This document shows positions 18,279 through 26,412 of a stretch of 64,000 nt of DNA, piece after piece. Under the pieces are notes generated by a model, which saw only the letters and a list, made by a program, of their open reading frames with translations, did no database searches and was not told the DNA's origin. Both the position numbers and the translations under genes were made by a program. The stretch comes from Quatrionicoccus australiensis. GTDB taxonomy: Bacteria; Pseudomonadota; Gammaproteobacteria; Burkholderiales; Rhodocyclaceae. The first letter of the stretch is position 1. Every line of letters begins with the position of its first letter. The DNA lies in NCBI RefSeq assembly GCF_020510525.1, contig NZ_CP075188.1, positions 992,001 through 1,056,000 of the forward strand. Direction: 5' to 3'.

Positions 18279-18455
18279 TTAAAAACGATTGGCGGCGCGC
18301 ATCAGGGCGCCGCGCAGCGCGATGGTCAGGCTCGAACCCATGCCGATGCGTTGGGCGACGGCGGGCAGGATGATCAGCGATGCCAGCGCAAAACCGGCGC
18401 CGAGCAGCAATGAGGCCATTTCCGGCTCTTTTTGGGTGGTCTGGTTCTGGTTCAT
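18279..18455 (-). CDS. Small single-span membrane protein, unknown
   Basis: 58 aa, starting MNQNQTTQKEPEMASLLLGA, with one hydrophobic segment (ASLLLGAGFALASLIILPAV). The ATG has GGGGAGACC upstream. It may be the first gene of the copper operon, with the dyad at 18510-18526 lying 55-71 bp upstream, or a separate unit because a hairpin follows it. No family was recognised. Confidence 0.6.
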   Translation of the reverse strand: MNQNQTTQKEPEMASLLLGAGFALASLIILPAVAQRIGMGSSLTIALRGALMRAANRF

Positions 18456-18509
18456 GGTGGTCTCCCCGGTGCAGTGCTCGCATGCTAACGAGTTTTCTCT
18501 GGGCACAAG

Positions 18510-18526
18510 TGCGACATAGTGTCGCA
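18510..18526. promoter_or_regulatory. Candidate operator, 17-bp dyad (copy C, perfect)
   Basis: TGCGACA-TAG-TGTCGCA is a perfect 7-3-7 dyad upstream of the copper operon. Two further TGTCGCA words follow at 18534 and 18558, the latter overlapping the NifA-type UAS. Placement suits a regulator of the minus-strand operon. Confidence 0.6.
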
Positions 18527-18557
18527 CCGGGCGTGTCGCATCGTGCGCCGAATGTCG

Positions 18558-18573
18558 TGTCGCAAAGCCGACA
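18558..18573. promoter_or_regulatory. NifA upstream activator sequence (SIR2-hemerythrin operon)
   Basis: TGTCGCAAAGCCGACA is a perfect TGT-N10-ACA. Its centre is about 85 bp upstream of the start predicted from the sigma-54 site at 18624, within the normal range. Confidence 0.68.
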
Positions 18574-18623
18574 ACGGCCCGGCGCGAGGCGCGCAAAGCC
18601 GCATGGCTGCGTTGTTCTGCGTC

Positions 18624-18638
18624 GGGCGTGGATTTTGC
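18624..18638 (+). promoter_or_regulatory. Sigma-54 promoter of the SIR2-like operon
   Basis: GGGCGTGGATTTTGC keeps the invariant GG and GC with 12-base spacing, G at consensus position 7 and TTGC at -12, but differs at three other positions of TGGCACG-N4-TTGC. Weaker than the nifH and nifB sites; support comes mainly from the perfect UAS upstream. Predicted start near 18650, with the ATG at 18678. Confidence 0.6.
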
Positions 18639-18677
18639 GTGAGGGCATCTACCCTAGCCCCACGACAGAGAAAAAAC

Positions 18678-19514
18678 ATGACCCCAGAACTGCGTGCCGA
18701 GCTGCTCGCCGGCCTCAAGGACGGCAGCATCGTTCCCTATATTGGTTCGGGCGTGCTCGCCGACGTCAGGAATGTCGCGACCGGTGAGCCTATCCCGGCC
18801 GACAGCGACTCGCTGATCATCGCCATGAACGGCGGCAAGCCGATGGCGCCCAAGCTGATGTACGAATTTCCGCGCGCCGCGATGAACATCGAACTGAAGC
18901 GCGGGCGCAGCGCCGTCACCAAGTTCCTGACCCGCACCTACGGCGAGACGGAATGGACGCGCGGCGCCTTCCACGACTGGCTGAAGGAGATCGCGCCGCA
19001 TTACGTCGTCGATATCAATCGCGACACGCAGTTGCAGGACTCCTACGCCGGCGTGCCGCACAACCTGGTGGTCGGCATTGCCCGCATCGGCGGTACCGAT
19101 TTCCGCTACAAGCTCTATCTCTGGGACGGTGCCGCCTACCAGAAGAGCGAGGCGATCAACCCGGCCCTGCCCATCCTGTTCAAGCCGATGGGCACGCCCA
19201 AGCCGGAAGCCAACTACATCGCTTCCGATGCCGACTACGTCGATTTCATTACCGAACTGATGGGCGGCTTCTCGATTCCGCCCGAGGTCAAGGAACTGCG
19301 CAAGGGCAAGAAATACCTGCTGATGGGGCTGCGCCTCAACCGCGACACCGAACGCATGGTGATGTCCGACTTCATCTACGCCGCCGCCCAGCCGGCCGGC
19401 TGGGTCTTCATCGCGACGCCGACCGACAAGGAAAAACGCTTCTGCAAGAAGGTCGGTCTCGAAATCATCGATGCCGATATTTTTGACTTCATCGGCGCCC
19501 CCGTTCCCGCCTGA
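18678..19514 (+). CDS. SIR2-like protein in a NifA-type operon
   Basis: 278 aa, starting MTPELRAELLAGLKDGSIVP with GAGAAAAAC upstream. The N-terminal YIGSGVLADV and later GLRLNRDTERMVMSDFIYAA match the SIR2-like NAD-fold group rather than true deacetylases, since the usual NID/HG motifs were not seen. Catalysis is therefore uncertain: it may bind or cleave NAD or be non-enzymatic. It begins a three-gene unit with a 185-aa unknown and a bacteriohemerythrin, behind a NifA UAS and sigma-54-like promoter. That suggests expression with nitrogenase. Genes like this are seen near nif loci in other diazotrophs, by recollection. Confidence 0.72.
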   Translation: MTPELRAELLAGLKDGSIVPYIGSGVLADVRNVATGEPIPADSDSLIIAMNGGKPMAPKLMYEFPRAAMNIELKRGRSAVTKFLTRTYGETEWTRGAFHDWLKEIAPHYVVDINRDTQLQDSYAGVPHNLVVGIARIGGTDFRYKLYLWDGAAYQKSEAINPALPILFKPMGTPKPEANYIASDADYVDFITELMGGFSIPPEVKELRKGKKYLLMGLRLNRDTERMVMSDFIYAAAQPAGWVFIATPTDKEKRFCKKVGLEIIDADIFDFIGAPVPA

Positions 19515-19541
19515 ACTTATTTAATCAACCAAGGAAGAAAC

Positions 19542-20099
19542 ATGCTGCTCGATCGTTACCAACACCTCTTTTTCAATTCCAACTTCAAGGAAGCGGCCAC
19601 CAAGCCGGGCGTCGTCGCCTATCGTGGCGAGTTCATCCTGAAAGAGGGCGAAGTGGCTGATGCCCAGGGTCGTCGTGGTCCGCCGGCTGCGGTTCTCAAG
19701 CAGGCTGCGCTGCTTGCCGAGGGTGACGATCTGAAACTGCTGTCGGGTTCGCTCGACGAATTGCAGGAATTCCCGCTCCTGGCTGAAATTCTGGGTGCCG
19801 ATCTCAAGGCCGGCGCCATCGTCGTGCTGTTCACCATCAATATTCCCAAGGCCTTCATCACCACGGTGAATGGCGCCACCGTCGTCTTCATCCCGCTTAC
19901 CGAAGGCATGGCCTGGAATGAGCTGATCGACATGGTCGGTCTGGAGAAGGGCGACTTCAAGGGCCAGACGTCGGCTGACAAGGTCGTTACGGTCTATGAA
20001 GCCCTCAAGTCCGAAAAATTCAAGTATCCGGAATCGACGGTCGAAGAAGCCATGAAGACCACCAACAACGCCAAGCGCATCACGCACGGCGCCGTCTGA
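19542..20099 (+). CDS. Unknown protein, middle gene of nif-linked operon
   Basis: 185 aa with a clear AAGGAAGAAAC ribosome-binding region before the ATG. It is soluble, without signal or membrane span. Segments such as LGADLKAGAIVVLFTINIPK and FIPLTEGMAWNELIDMVGLE look globular and well conserved in style, but no family was recognised. Its stop overlaps the hemerythrin start (TGATG), so the two products are made together. Position suggests a role in protecting or regulating nitrogenase; nothing more can be said from sequence. Confidence 0.7.
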   Translation: MLLDRYQHLFFNSNFKEAATKPGVVAYRGEFILKEGEVADAQGRRGPPAAVLKQAALLAEGDDLKLLSGSLDELQEFPLLAEILGADLKAGAIVVLFTINIPKAFITTVNGATVVFIPLTEGMAWNELIDMVGLEKGDFKGQTSADKVVTVYEALKSEKFKYPESTVEEAMKTTNNAKRITHGAV

Positions 20100-20485
20100 T
20101 GCCGTGGGATGAGCGTTTTGCGCTCGGGGTGGCGGACATGGACGCCACCCACCGGGAATTCGTCGATCTGGCCGATGCCTTGCAGGGTGCGCCGGATGCC
20201 GAATTCCCGGCCCTCTTTGCCCGTCTGCACGAACATACCCGGCTGCATTTCGAGCACGAAGGCAAGCTGATGAAGGCCTGCCGCTTCCCGGCAATCGGTG
20301 AGCACAACAGCGAGCATCTGCGCGTGCTCGGCGAACTGGCGCATTTTGCGCGCGGCGTCGCGGCCGGTCGACTGGTCAGCGCACGCCAATATGCCCAGGC
20401 ACTGCCCGGGTGGTTTGCCACCCACCTGGCGACGATGGATGCCGCCCTGGCCGGCTGTATCAAGCAGAAGGCGGCAACGCAGTAA
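20099..20485 (+). CDS. Bacteriohemerythrin
   Basis: 128 aa single-domain hemerythrin. Likely di-iron ligands lie in MDATHREFVDL, HEHTRLHFEHEGKLM, HNSEHLRVL and WFATHLATMDA, all in the canonical order. Such proteins bind O2 reversibly and can carry or scavenge it, which would suit a diazotroph making oxygen-labile nitrogenase. Last gene of the NifA-type operon, convergent with the YeeE pair 1 bp away. Lacks the extra C-terminal domain of the other hemerythrin (2578-3222). Confidence 0.92.
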   Translation: MPWDERFALGVADMDATHREFVDLADALQGAPDAEFPALFARLHEHTRLHFEHEGKLMKACRFPAIGEHNSEHLRVLGELAHFARGVAAGRLVSARQYAQALPGWFATHLATMDAALAGCIKQKAATQ

Positions 20486-20917
20486 TCAGGGGGCTGGCGT
20501 GCCGCTGCGGCTGGCCCAAAGACCTTGCAGCCAGGCGCCGGCAAGAATGCCGGCCAGCGCGATCAGCAGATCGCCGTTGCCGGCGCCGAGTCCGGCCAGT
20601 GCCGGTCCCGGGCAGACGCCGCACAGGCCCCAGCCCAGTCCGAACAGGACGCCGCCGCTCAGGGTCTGGCGGTTCAGTGTGAATGGGCGTTGCTGGAAGG
20701 CGTCGCCGAGCAGGGCGCGTTGGCGCAGGCGCGGCGCGAGCTGGAAGACGAGCAGGTTGAGACCGACAGCGCTGCCGAGTACGAGGAGCAGGCCGAGGTC
20801 CTGGAAGTTGAGGAAGGCGAGTACCGACTCCGGCCGGATCATCGTCGACCAGGCGAGGCCGAAGCCGAACAGGGTGCCGCTGGCCAGGGTGACGATCTGG
20901 TTCAGGCGCTGCTTCAT
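20486..20917 (-). CDS. YeeE/YedE-family transporter, second half (DUF6691 type)
   Basis: 143 aa, starting MKQRLNQIVTLASGTLFGFG. Four membrane segments. The motif GLGWGLCGVCPGPALAGLGA is the Cys-bearing signature of the C-terminal YeeE/YedE half. The family moves sulfur compounds (thiosulfate in YeeE/TsuA), and two half-size proteins form one transporter. It overlaps the upstream half by 4 bp (20914-20917). Confidence 0.88.
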   Translation of the reverse strand: MKQRLNQIVTLASGTLFGFGLAWSTMIRPESVLAFLNFQDLGLLLVLGSAVGLNLLVFQLAPRLRQRALLGDAFQQRPFTLNRQTLSGGVLFGLGWGLCGVCPGPALAGLGAGNGDLLIALAGILAGAWLQGLWASRSGTPAP

Positions 20918-21381
20918 GGCGCAACTCCGAAGTGACTCAGGGTTTGCGCGGTGATGATGGCGGTGCCGAGGAAGGTGAGCACCATGAGCAGGGAACCGGC
21001 TGACAGTGAGGCCATGCCGCAGATACCGTGGCCGGAGGTGCAGCCGCCGCCCTGGCGGGCGCCGAAACCGATCAGCAGGCCGCCGACGGCGAATTTCCAG
21101 GCTGGCAGCTGGCTGGCAGCGAGCGGCAGGCCAAGTTCGGCGTAGAGGGCGCCGCCGAGCACCAGACCGAGCGCGTAGAGCAGGCGCCACTGGCGGCTGT
21201 CGCGCAGACTGGCTTGCTGGAAGAAGGGATGTCGACTGAACCAGGACCAGACGGCGCTGAAAAAGGTACTGACGCCGCCCTGGCGGCCGGTGCCGAGAAA
21301 CAGCAGCGCGACGCCGCTACCGATCAGCAGGCCGCCGATCAGGTAAGGCGCCAGGCCGTTCGGGAAATAGTGTGCAATCAT
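20914..21381 (-). CDS. YeeE/YedE-family transporter, first half
   Basis: 155 aa, starting MIAHYFPNGLAPYLIGGLLI (ATG 21381). The signature GFGARQGGGCTSGHGICGMA carries the Cys residues thought to relay sulfur. Together with the downstream half it makes a split YeeE/YedE importer. The gene pair is convergent with the hemerythrin operon and has a partial copy of the 17-bp dyad 24-40 bp upstream. Confidence 0.88.
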   Translation of the reverse strand: MIAHYFPNGLAPYLIGGLLIGSGVALLFLGTGRQGGVSTFFSAVWSWFSRHPFFQQASLRDSRQWRLLYALGLVLGGALYAELGLPLAASQLPAWKFAVGGLLIGFGARQGGGCTSGHGICGMASLSAGSLLMVLTFLGTAIITAQTLSHFGVAP

Positions 21382-21404
21382 TAAGAGAAACTTGCGGTGG
21401 AAAA

Positions 21405-21421
21405 AGCGCGAAATTGTCGCA
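21405..21421. promoter_or_regulatory. Partial copy of the 17-bp dyad (copy D)
   Basis: AGCGCGA-AAT-TGTCGCA: the right arm is perfect, the left matches 4 of 7. It lies between the YeeE pair (start 21381) and the GGDEF-EAL gene (start 21525). Confidence 0.3.
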
Positions 21422-21524
21422 CTAGTTGGCCTTGGCGGGTGGGCTTGCATACCGGTTTGCCGGTATTCCGCATGCTAAACTGTGACGAACAATTAAATTA
21501 AACAAATACAGATCAGGGGGTGGG

Positions 21525-24515
21525 GTGGCGGCGAAATGGTCTTTGCGTTTCGGTGCATTGCTGGTAACGGCCCTGTGCCTGGGCCTGTTCGGCTGGGTCG
21601 GTCTCGACCTGCAGCAATCGCGCGAGCGCGAGTTGCATGCAGCCGAGCATGTCGGCCACACCCTGACCAAGTTGCTCGAAAGCCATCTGCAGGGCACGGC
21701 TGGCAAGGTCGACCATCAACTCTCTGATTTCGTGCAGCGCTTTCAGTATGAGGTTGTGGAGCGTGTGCCGCGCGCACGCATCGAAGATGGAATGCGGGAC
21801 TATCTGGCGCGTATCCCTGAAGTGCACAGTTTTCGCGTTGCCGATACCAACGGGAGTTATATCTACGATGCGAGCGGTGTGCTGAGTGGTATCAATATCG
21901 CTGACCGTCCCTATTTCATTCGCCTGCGTGACGATCCGGCGGCCAATCTGGTCATTTCGCCACCCCTGGTTTCCCGCAGTACGCATGATGTCGTGATCGT
22001 TTTTGCCCGGCGTCTGCAGGACCGGGCAGGCAATTTTGCTGGCGTCGTATTTGCAACCTTGCGTGCCGATTATTTCGAACATTATTACCGTGGGCTGGAT
22101 GTCGGTCGGCATGGCGTCATCGCCTTGTGGAGTCGCGACATGACCTTGTTCGCCCGCGCCCCGAAACTGCCGGATCGACAGGGCGGAAAATTGACCGATA
22201 GTTCGATTCCGGCCGCCCTGCAGGCGGGTGAAACGAGCGGCAGTTTCCGGCGGGCCGGCGGCCTGGATGGCGTGCAACGTGTCTTTATCTTTCGGGCGGT
22301 CGAGGGCTTCCCGTTTGTGGTCACGGTTGGCCTCGCCGAAGCCGAGATTCTTGCCGAATGGAAGCGCCGGGCATTGATTTACGGCGTCCTCGCTATTGTG
22401 TTGCTCGGTGCTTTGCTCGCACTGGTGCGCTCCTGGGGCATGGGCTACCGTCAGGCCGAGGCGCTGGCGGAAAAGCTGGCAGCCGATTTTGCCGACAAGT
22501 CACGCGAGAGTCGCGCCCTGCTCGATTCGATTCCCGATCCGGCTTGGTTGCTCGACAACGATGGCCACTATCTGGCGGTCAACGAGGCTTTTTGCCGTTA
22601 TTTGGGGCGGCCGATGGATGCGATCATCGGTCATACGGTCGATGAACTTTTCCCGGCAGAAGAGGCCAGGGTGCTGCGCGCCGGACAATTGGAGGTTTAT
22701 CGTCAGGGCGGACCGGTCCGCCAGCTGCTCTGGTTGCATCTGTGCGGCAAACTGACCCCTTTCGAATTCCTGCGCGTACCGGTTTATCGCGACGATGGTC
22801 AGCCGCGCGGGCTGGCCGGTGTGGCCTGGGACATGAGTGAACGTTTTGAGGCTGAAGAGCGGCAGCGCCTGATCACCCACTTTTTCGACAACGCCAACGA
22901 TGCCGTCCTGATTCTTGACGAGGAGCGACGCGTCCTGACCCTGAACAAGGCGGTGACAGCGATCAGCGGTTACACGCTGGAGGACCTGCAGGGCCGTTTG
23001 CCGCGCTTCATGGTGGAAGGTTGTCAGGACCCGGCGGCACTCGACGCTGTGGTGCAGGTGCTGGATGAACAGGGCTGCTGGCGCGGCGAAATGCAGGCGG
23101 TACGCAAGGATGGCAGCCAGTTGCCGATTCATTGCAATGTCAGTTCTATCCGCAATGATGAAGGACAGGTCGTCAACTGGGCGGTGTTTGTTACCGATCT
23201 GAGCGAACGCAAGGCGGCCGAGGCGCGCATCGAGTCGCTGACCCACGTCGATCAGCTGACCGAATTGCCGAACCGCCAGGCATTTGCCCGTGTCCTTGGC
23301 GAATGGCTGGCTGCGGCGCAGCGGGGCGTGTTGATCGTTATTGACCTGAATCAGCTCAGTCGCGTCAATGATGCATTTGGTCATGCCGCAGGTGACACCC
23401 TGTTGCGGCGGATGAGCGTGCGTTTGCGCAAGATGCTGCGCGAAGGTGATGTCGTCGGCCGACTGGGCGGCGACCAGTTTGGTGTGCTGCTTGCCGAGGG
23501 TACCCGCCCGGTGGCTGCCGAAATCGTCGCGCGGAAATTGCTTCAGGTGATCGGTCGACCGGTGACAATCGAAGGTAGTGATGTCGTAACCACGGCTTCG
23601 GCCGGTATTTGCCTGCTGCATGACGATGGCAGTGATGTTGCGACCCTGCTGCGCAATGCCGACAACGCTTTGCACCACGCCAAGGATTCCGGGCCGAACA
23701 GTTTCCGGTTTTTCTCGGCCGACATGAATGTACGGATGGAGGAACGCCTGCGTCTGGAAAGTGATCTGCGCTGGGCGCTGCCACGCGGCGAATTGCTGTT
23801 GCATTATCAGCCGCAAGTCGATATCCAGAGTGGCGCGGTGATCGGCTTCGAATGTCTGTTGCGCTGGCAGCACCCGGAACTCGGCATGGTCTCGCCGGTC
23901 CGTTTCATTCCGCTCGCCGAGGAAAGCCGCTTGATCCTGCCGATCGGTGCCTGGGTACTGGAAGAAGCCTGTCGCCAGAACAAGGCCTGGCAGGATGCCG
24001 GCATGCTGCCGCTGGTGGTTGCTGTCAATCTGTCGGCAGTGCAGTTTCATGGTGCCGATGTTGTCGCTGCCGTCGCGCAGGCCCTGCAGAAGACAGGGCT
24101 GGAGGCGCGTTATCTCGAACTGGAAATTACCGAAAGCGTCATCGTCGAGGATCCGGAGCGGGTGGTGCGCATCATGGAAGAACTCAAGGCGCTCGGGGTC
24201 AGCCTGTCGATCGACGATTTTGGTACCGGTTATTCCAGTTTGTCGTATCTGAAGCGCTTTCCGATCGACAAGATCAAGATCGACCGCTCCTTCGTGCGCG
24301 ATCTCGAGCGTAATTCCAATGATGCGGCAATCGTGCGCATGGTGATCGGCATTGCGACGGAGCTTGAGCGCAAGGTGATCGCGGAAGGCGTTGAAACCAT
24401 CGAGCAGCTTGAGTTCCTGCATCGTCACGGCTGTGACGAATACCAGGGCTTCTATTGCAGTCCGGGCATCCCGGCCGGGCAGATTCCGGCCTTGGTGAGC
24501 AAGCAGTCGATCTGA
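21525..24515 (+). CDS. Membrane sensor with PAS, GGDEF and EAL domains (c-di-GMP turnover)
   Basis: 996 aa from GTG 21525 (GGGGG upstream). Two membrane spans (about residues 8-26 and 285-305) enclose a Cache-like periplasmic sensor. PAS domains follow at about 330-440 and 455-560, GGDEF at 565-725 and EAL at 740-990. The cyclase site reads GGDQF (near residue 647), with Gln for the last acidic residue, so synthesis may be weak or lost. The EAL motif reads ECL (ECLLRW, near 775), but ELEITE, DDFGTGYSS, KIDRSFV and EGVET are intact, so c-di-GMP hydrolysis is likely. Stand-alone gene, convergent with draG. Confidence 0.93.
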   Translation: MAAKWSLRFGALLVTALCLGLFGWVGLDLQQSRERELHAAEHVGHTLTKLLESHLQGTAGKVDHQLSDFVQRFQYEVVERVPRARIEDGMRDYLARIPEVHSFRVADTNGSYIYDASGVLSGINIADRPYFIRLRDDPAANLVISPPLVSRSTHDVVIVFARRLQDRAGNFAGVVFATLRADYFEHYYRGLDVGRHGVIALWSRDMTLFARAPKLPDRQGGKLTDSSIPAALQAGETSGSFRRAGGLDGVQRVFIFRAVEGFPFVVTVGLAEAEILAEWKRRALIYGVLAIVLLGALLALVRSWGMGYRQAEALAEKLAADFADKSRESRALLDSIPDPAWLLDNDGHYLAVNEAFCRYLGRPMDAIIGHTVDELFPAEEARVLRAGQLEVYRQGGPVRQLLWLHLCGKLTPFEFLRVPVYRDDGQPRGLAGVAWDMSERFEAEERQRLITHFFDNANDAVLILDEERRVLTLNKAVTAISGYTLEDLQGRLPRFMVEGCQDPAALDAVVQVLDEQGCWRGEMQAVRKDGSQLPIHCNVSSIRNDEGQVVNWAVFVTDLSERKAAEARIESLTHVDQLTELPNRQAFARVLGEWLAAAQRGVLIVIDLNQLSRVNDAFGHAAGDTLLRRMSVRLRKMLREGDVVGRLGGDQFGVLLAEGTRPVAAEIVARKLLQVIGRPVTIEGSDVVTTASAGICLLHDDGSDVATLLRNADNALHHAKDSGPNSFRFFSADMNVRMEERLRLESDLRWALPRGELLLHYQPQVDIQSGAVIGFECLLRWQHPELGMVSPVRFIPLAEESRLILPIGAWVLEEACRQNKAWQDAGMLPLVVAVNLSAVQFHGADVVAAVAQALQKTGLEARYLELEITESVIVEDPERVVRIMEELKALGVSLSIDDFGTGYSSLSYLKRFPIDKIKIDRSFVRDLERNSNDAAIVRMVIGIATELERKVIAEGVETIEQLEFLHRHGCDEYQGFYCSPGIPAGQIPALVSKQSI

Positions 24516-24519
24516 GCGA

Positions 24520-25506
24520 TCAGGCCGCGGCCGGGATTTTTTCGTCGGCGAGCTTGATCAGCCCGGTCGCCTGCCGTTCGCAGGCTTCCCTGGTTTTGCC
24601 ATCGAGCACCTTGAGCCAGCGTTTCGGAATGCCTTCCAGTCCATAGCGGGCGCCGGCCAGCATGCCGGCGATGGCACCGGTGGTGTCGGCATCGCCGCCA
24701 CGATTGACGATGTCGATCAGGCAGTCCTCGAAATTGTCGGTGGCAAAGAAAGCCTGGAAGACGGCTTGCATGGTTTCCACGACATAGCCGCTCGGGTTCT
24801 CGCGCGGTTTGCCGTCGAAGGCGTAAAGCGGGTGCAGGCGGGCCAGGGCATCGGCCCGCGCGCGGACTTCGCTCGGCTCGCGGCCGGCGAGCAGATCCTG
24901 GACCATGAAGACCAGGGTTTCGCCGGCGGCATCGGAGAGTTCGTTGTTGTGCGTGACGTGCGCCTGGGCGCGGCAGGCAAAAATGGTGTTTTCCGGCGGT
25001 TGACCGCTACAGGCCAGCGCAACCGGCAGGACGCGCATGATTGCGCCGTTGCCGGCATCGTGTTCGCTGGCGACCGCTTCCGGCCGGCCCGTTTTCCTGA
25101 ACTGGATCAGGTTGCGGCGCACCGTGTTGCCAATGTCCACCGGCTTGGCGCGCATCCAGGCATCGAAAGCCTGCGCCGCGGCAAGGGCATCGACGCCGCC
25201 GCTGGCCAGGATGGCTTCACCCAGCGCCAGCGCCATCGTCGTGTCGTCGGTGACCGTGCCGGGTTTGAGGCGCAGCCAGCCACCGCCGGTGATGTCACGG
25301 TGTACGCCGTGGGTGTGGCGAATTTCGTTGGGCGTCATGAATTCGACGCTGGCCCCCAGTGCGTCGCCAATCGCCAGGCCGAGATAGGCAGCGCTTGCCT
25401 TGTCGAGCCGGAGCGAGGCCCAGGGGGGCGGTGCGGCGCGCCGGCGAACCGGTGCGGTGCGGGCGATCAGTTCTCCGGTCCAAAACATTTGGCGTATTCC
25501 TGACAT
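24520..25506 (-). CDS. draG: Dinitrogenase reductase-activating ADP-ribosylhydrolase
   Basis: 328 aa; typical DraG is about 295, the extra being an N-terminal extension of about 30 residues. The core LGLAIGDALGASVEF, TGGGWLRLKPGTVTDDTTM, HDAGNGAIMRVLP and NRGGDADTTGAIAGMLAGAR matches DraG, with the Asp residues that bind the di-Mn centre. It removes ADP-ribose from NifH, restoring activity. Being last in the nifB operon it would be made with nitrogenase, while draT is divergent from nifH. The start overlaps nifQ by 40 bp; a shorter start inside is possible. Confidence 0.93.
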   Translation of the reverse strand: MSGIRQMFWTGELIARTAPVRRRAAPPPWASLRLDKASAAYLGLAIGDALGASVEFMTPNEIRHTHGVHRDITGGGWLRLKPGTVTDDTTMALALGEAILASGGVDALAAAQAFDAWMRAKPVDIGNTVRRNLIQFRKTGRPEAVASEHDAGNGAIMRVLPVALACSGQPPENTIFACRAQAHVTHNNELSDAAGETLVFMVQDLLAGREPSEVRARADALARLHPLYAFDGKPRENPSGYVVETMQAVFQAFFATDNFEDCLIDIVNRGGDADTTGAIAGMLAGARYGLEGIPKRWLKVLDGKTREACERQATGLIKLADEKIPAAA

Positions 25507-26039
25507 TGACCACAGGAGGGCGCGGGGCAGACGTAGATGCCTTCACGCGAGCAGAATTGCCGGTAGAGAAATTTCTTCCATTTCATGTCGCCGGTGTTGG
25601 CGGCGGCGAGGGCAGGGAAGTTCGCCCACATCAGTGTGCTCAGTTCGGCCCGGTTGAGCAGGCCGAGGTCCTGCCAGAGATGGTCGCGGCCGGCACAGGC
25701 GGTGGCGACGATATTGGCAAGCAGCAGTTCGGACGGGTGCCGGCGGGCGCGATGCTCAAGCAGCAGCTTTTGCAGGTCGCTCCATTCGGGAATCGCTTCA
25801 ACCTGGCGGGTTTGGCCAGAAATGTCGGCACCGGGGAAGTACTCGCCAAGCAGATGGCGAAATACTTCTTCTCCCAGTCCGAGATCGGGCGGCAGGCAAC
25901 CTTCGCCCATGCCCTGACCGGCCAGCATGCTGGCCAGCAATGAACGGTTCGGATCGCCGGCTGCCTTGCTGCTGCACGGGGCAAGCAGGAGTTCCGCGAA
26001 GACGACTTCGCGGGCGAGGCGGCGGTCCGGGCCGTTCAT
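25467..26039 (-). CDS. nifQ: Molybdenum-donating protein NifQ
   Basis: 190 aa. The C-terminal motif C-x4-C-x2-C-x5-C (CPAPSCGQCQEYAKC) is the NifQ signature and binds an Fe-S/Mo-Fe-S cluster that supplies Mo for FeMo-co via NifEN/NifH. Central LLANIVATACAGRDHLWQDL is also typical. Starts at MNGPDRRLAREVV; overlaps draG by 40 bp. It lies in the nifB operon, and Mo uptake genes are further right. Confidence 0.95.
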   Translation of the reverse strand: MNGPDRRLAREVVFAELLLAPCSSKAAGDPNRSLLASMLAGQGMGEGCLPPDLGLGEEVFRHLLGEYFPGADISGQTRQVEAIPEWSDLQKLLLEHRARRHPSELLLANIVATACAGRDHLWQDLGLLNRAELSTLMWANFPALAAANTGDMKWKKFLYRQFCSREGIYVCPAPSCGQCQEYAKCFGPEN

Positions 26040-26049
26040 GATGGGTGAC

Positions 26050-26412
26050 TCACTTGCTCGGGTATTCGATCAGCACGTCTTCGTCGCGCAGCACGACCTG
26101 GCAGGCCAGACGCCATTGGGTCGGGCAGAGGTCGTCGACGCGCATCTGGTCGATCTGGGCCTGGGTGATGTGACCCATTTCCTTGAGCACGCCGACTTCG
26201 TGATCGGTCAGCGGGGCGCCCATCGGCGAGCGCTTGGCATCGACCGAGGAAACCTTGACCAGGCAGGTGCCGCATTCGCCATCGCCGCAACCGAAGTCGA
26301 TCGGAATGTGGTGTTCCTTGGCCAGTTCCAGAACGGTCTGGCGGTGGCTGCCGGCAACGGCATAGACCGTCTTGTCCTTGTGCATGTGACTGCTGAATGT
26401 AATGAGGGCCAT
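26050..26412 (-). CDS. [2Fe-2S] protein of the Shethna FeSII type
   Basis: 120 aa, starting MALITFSSHMHKDKTVYAVA (second of two ATGs, best spaced from AGGAGAAAT). Cluster ligands are in FGCGDGECGTCLVK and WRLACQV. Layout and details (FSS near the start, a PLTDHEVGVLKEMG segment, RLACQVVLRDEDVLIEY at the end) are close to Azotobacter FeSII, as recalled. FeSII forms a complex with the nitrogenase proteins under oxygen stress and protects them. Between a ferredoxin and nifQ in the nifB operon, that role is likely here. Confidence 0.82.
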   Translation of the reverse strand: MALITFSSHMHKDKTVYAVAGSHRQTVLELAKEHHIPIDFGCGDGECGTCLVKVSSVDAKRSPMGAPLTDHEVGVLKEMGHITQAQIDQMRVDDLCPTQWRLACQVVLRDEDVLIEYPSK

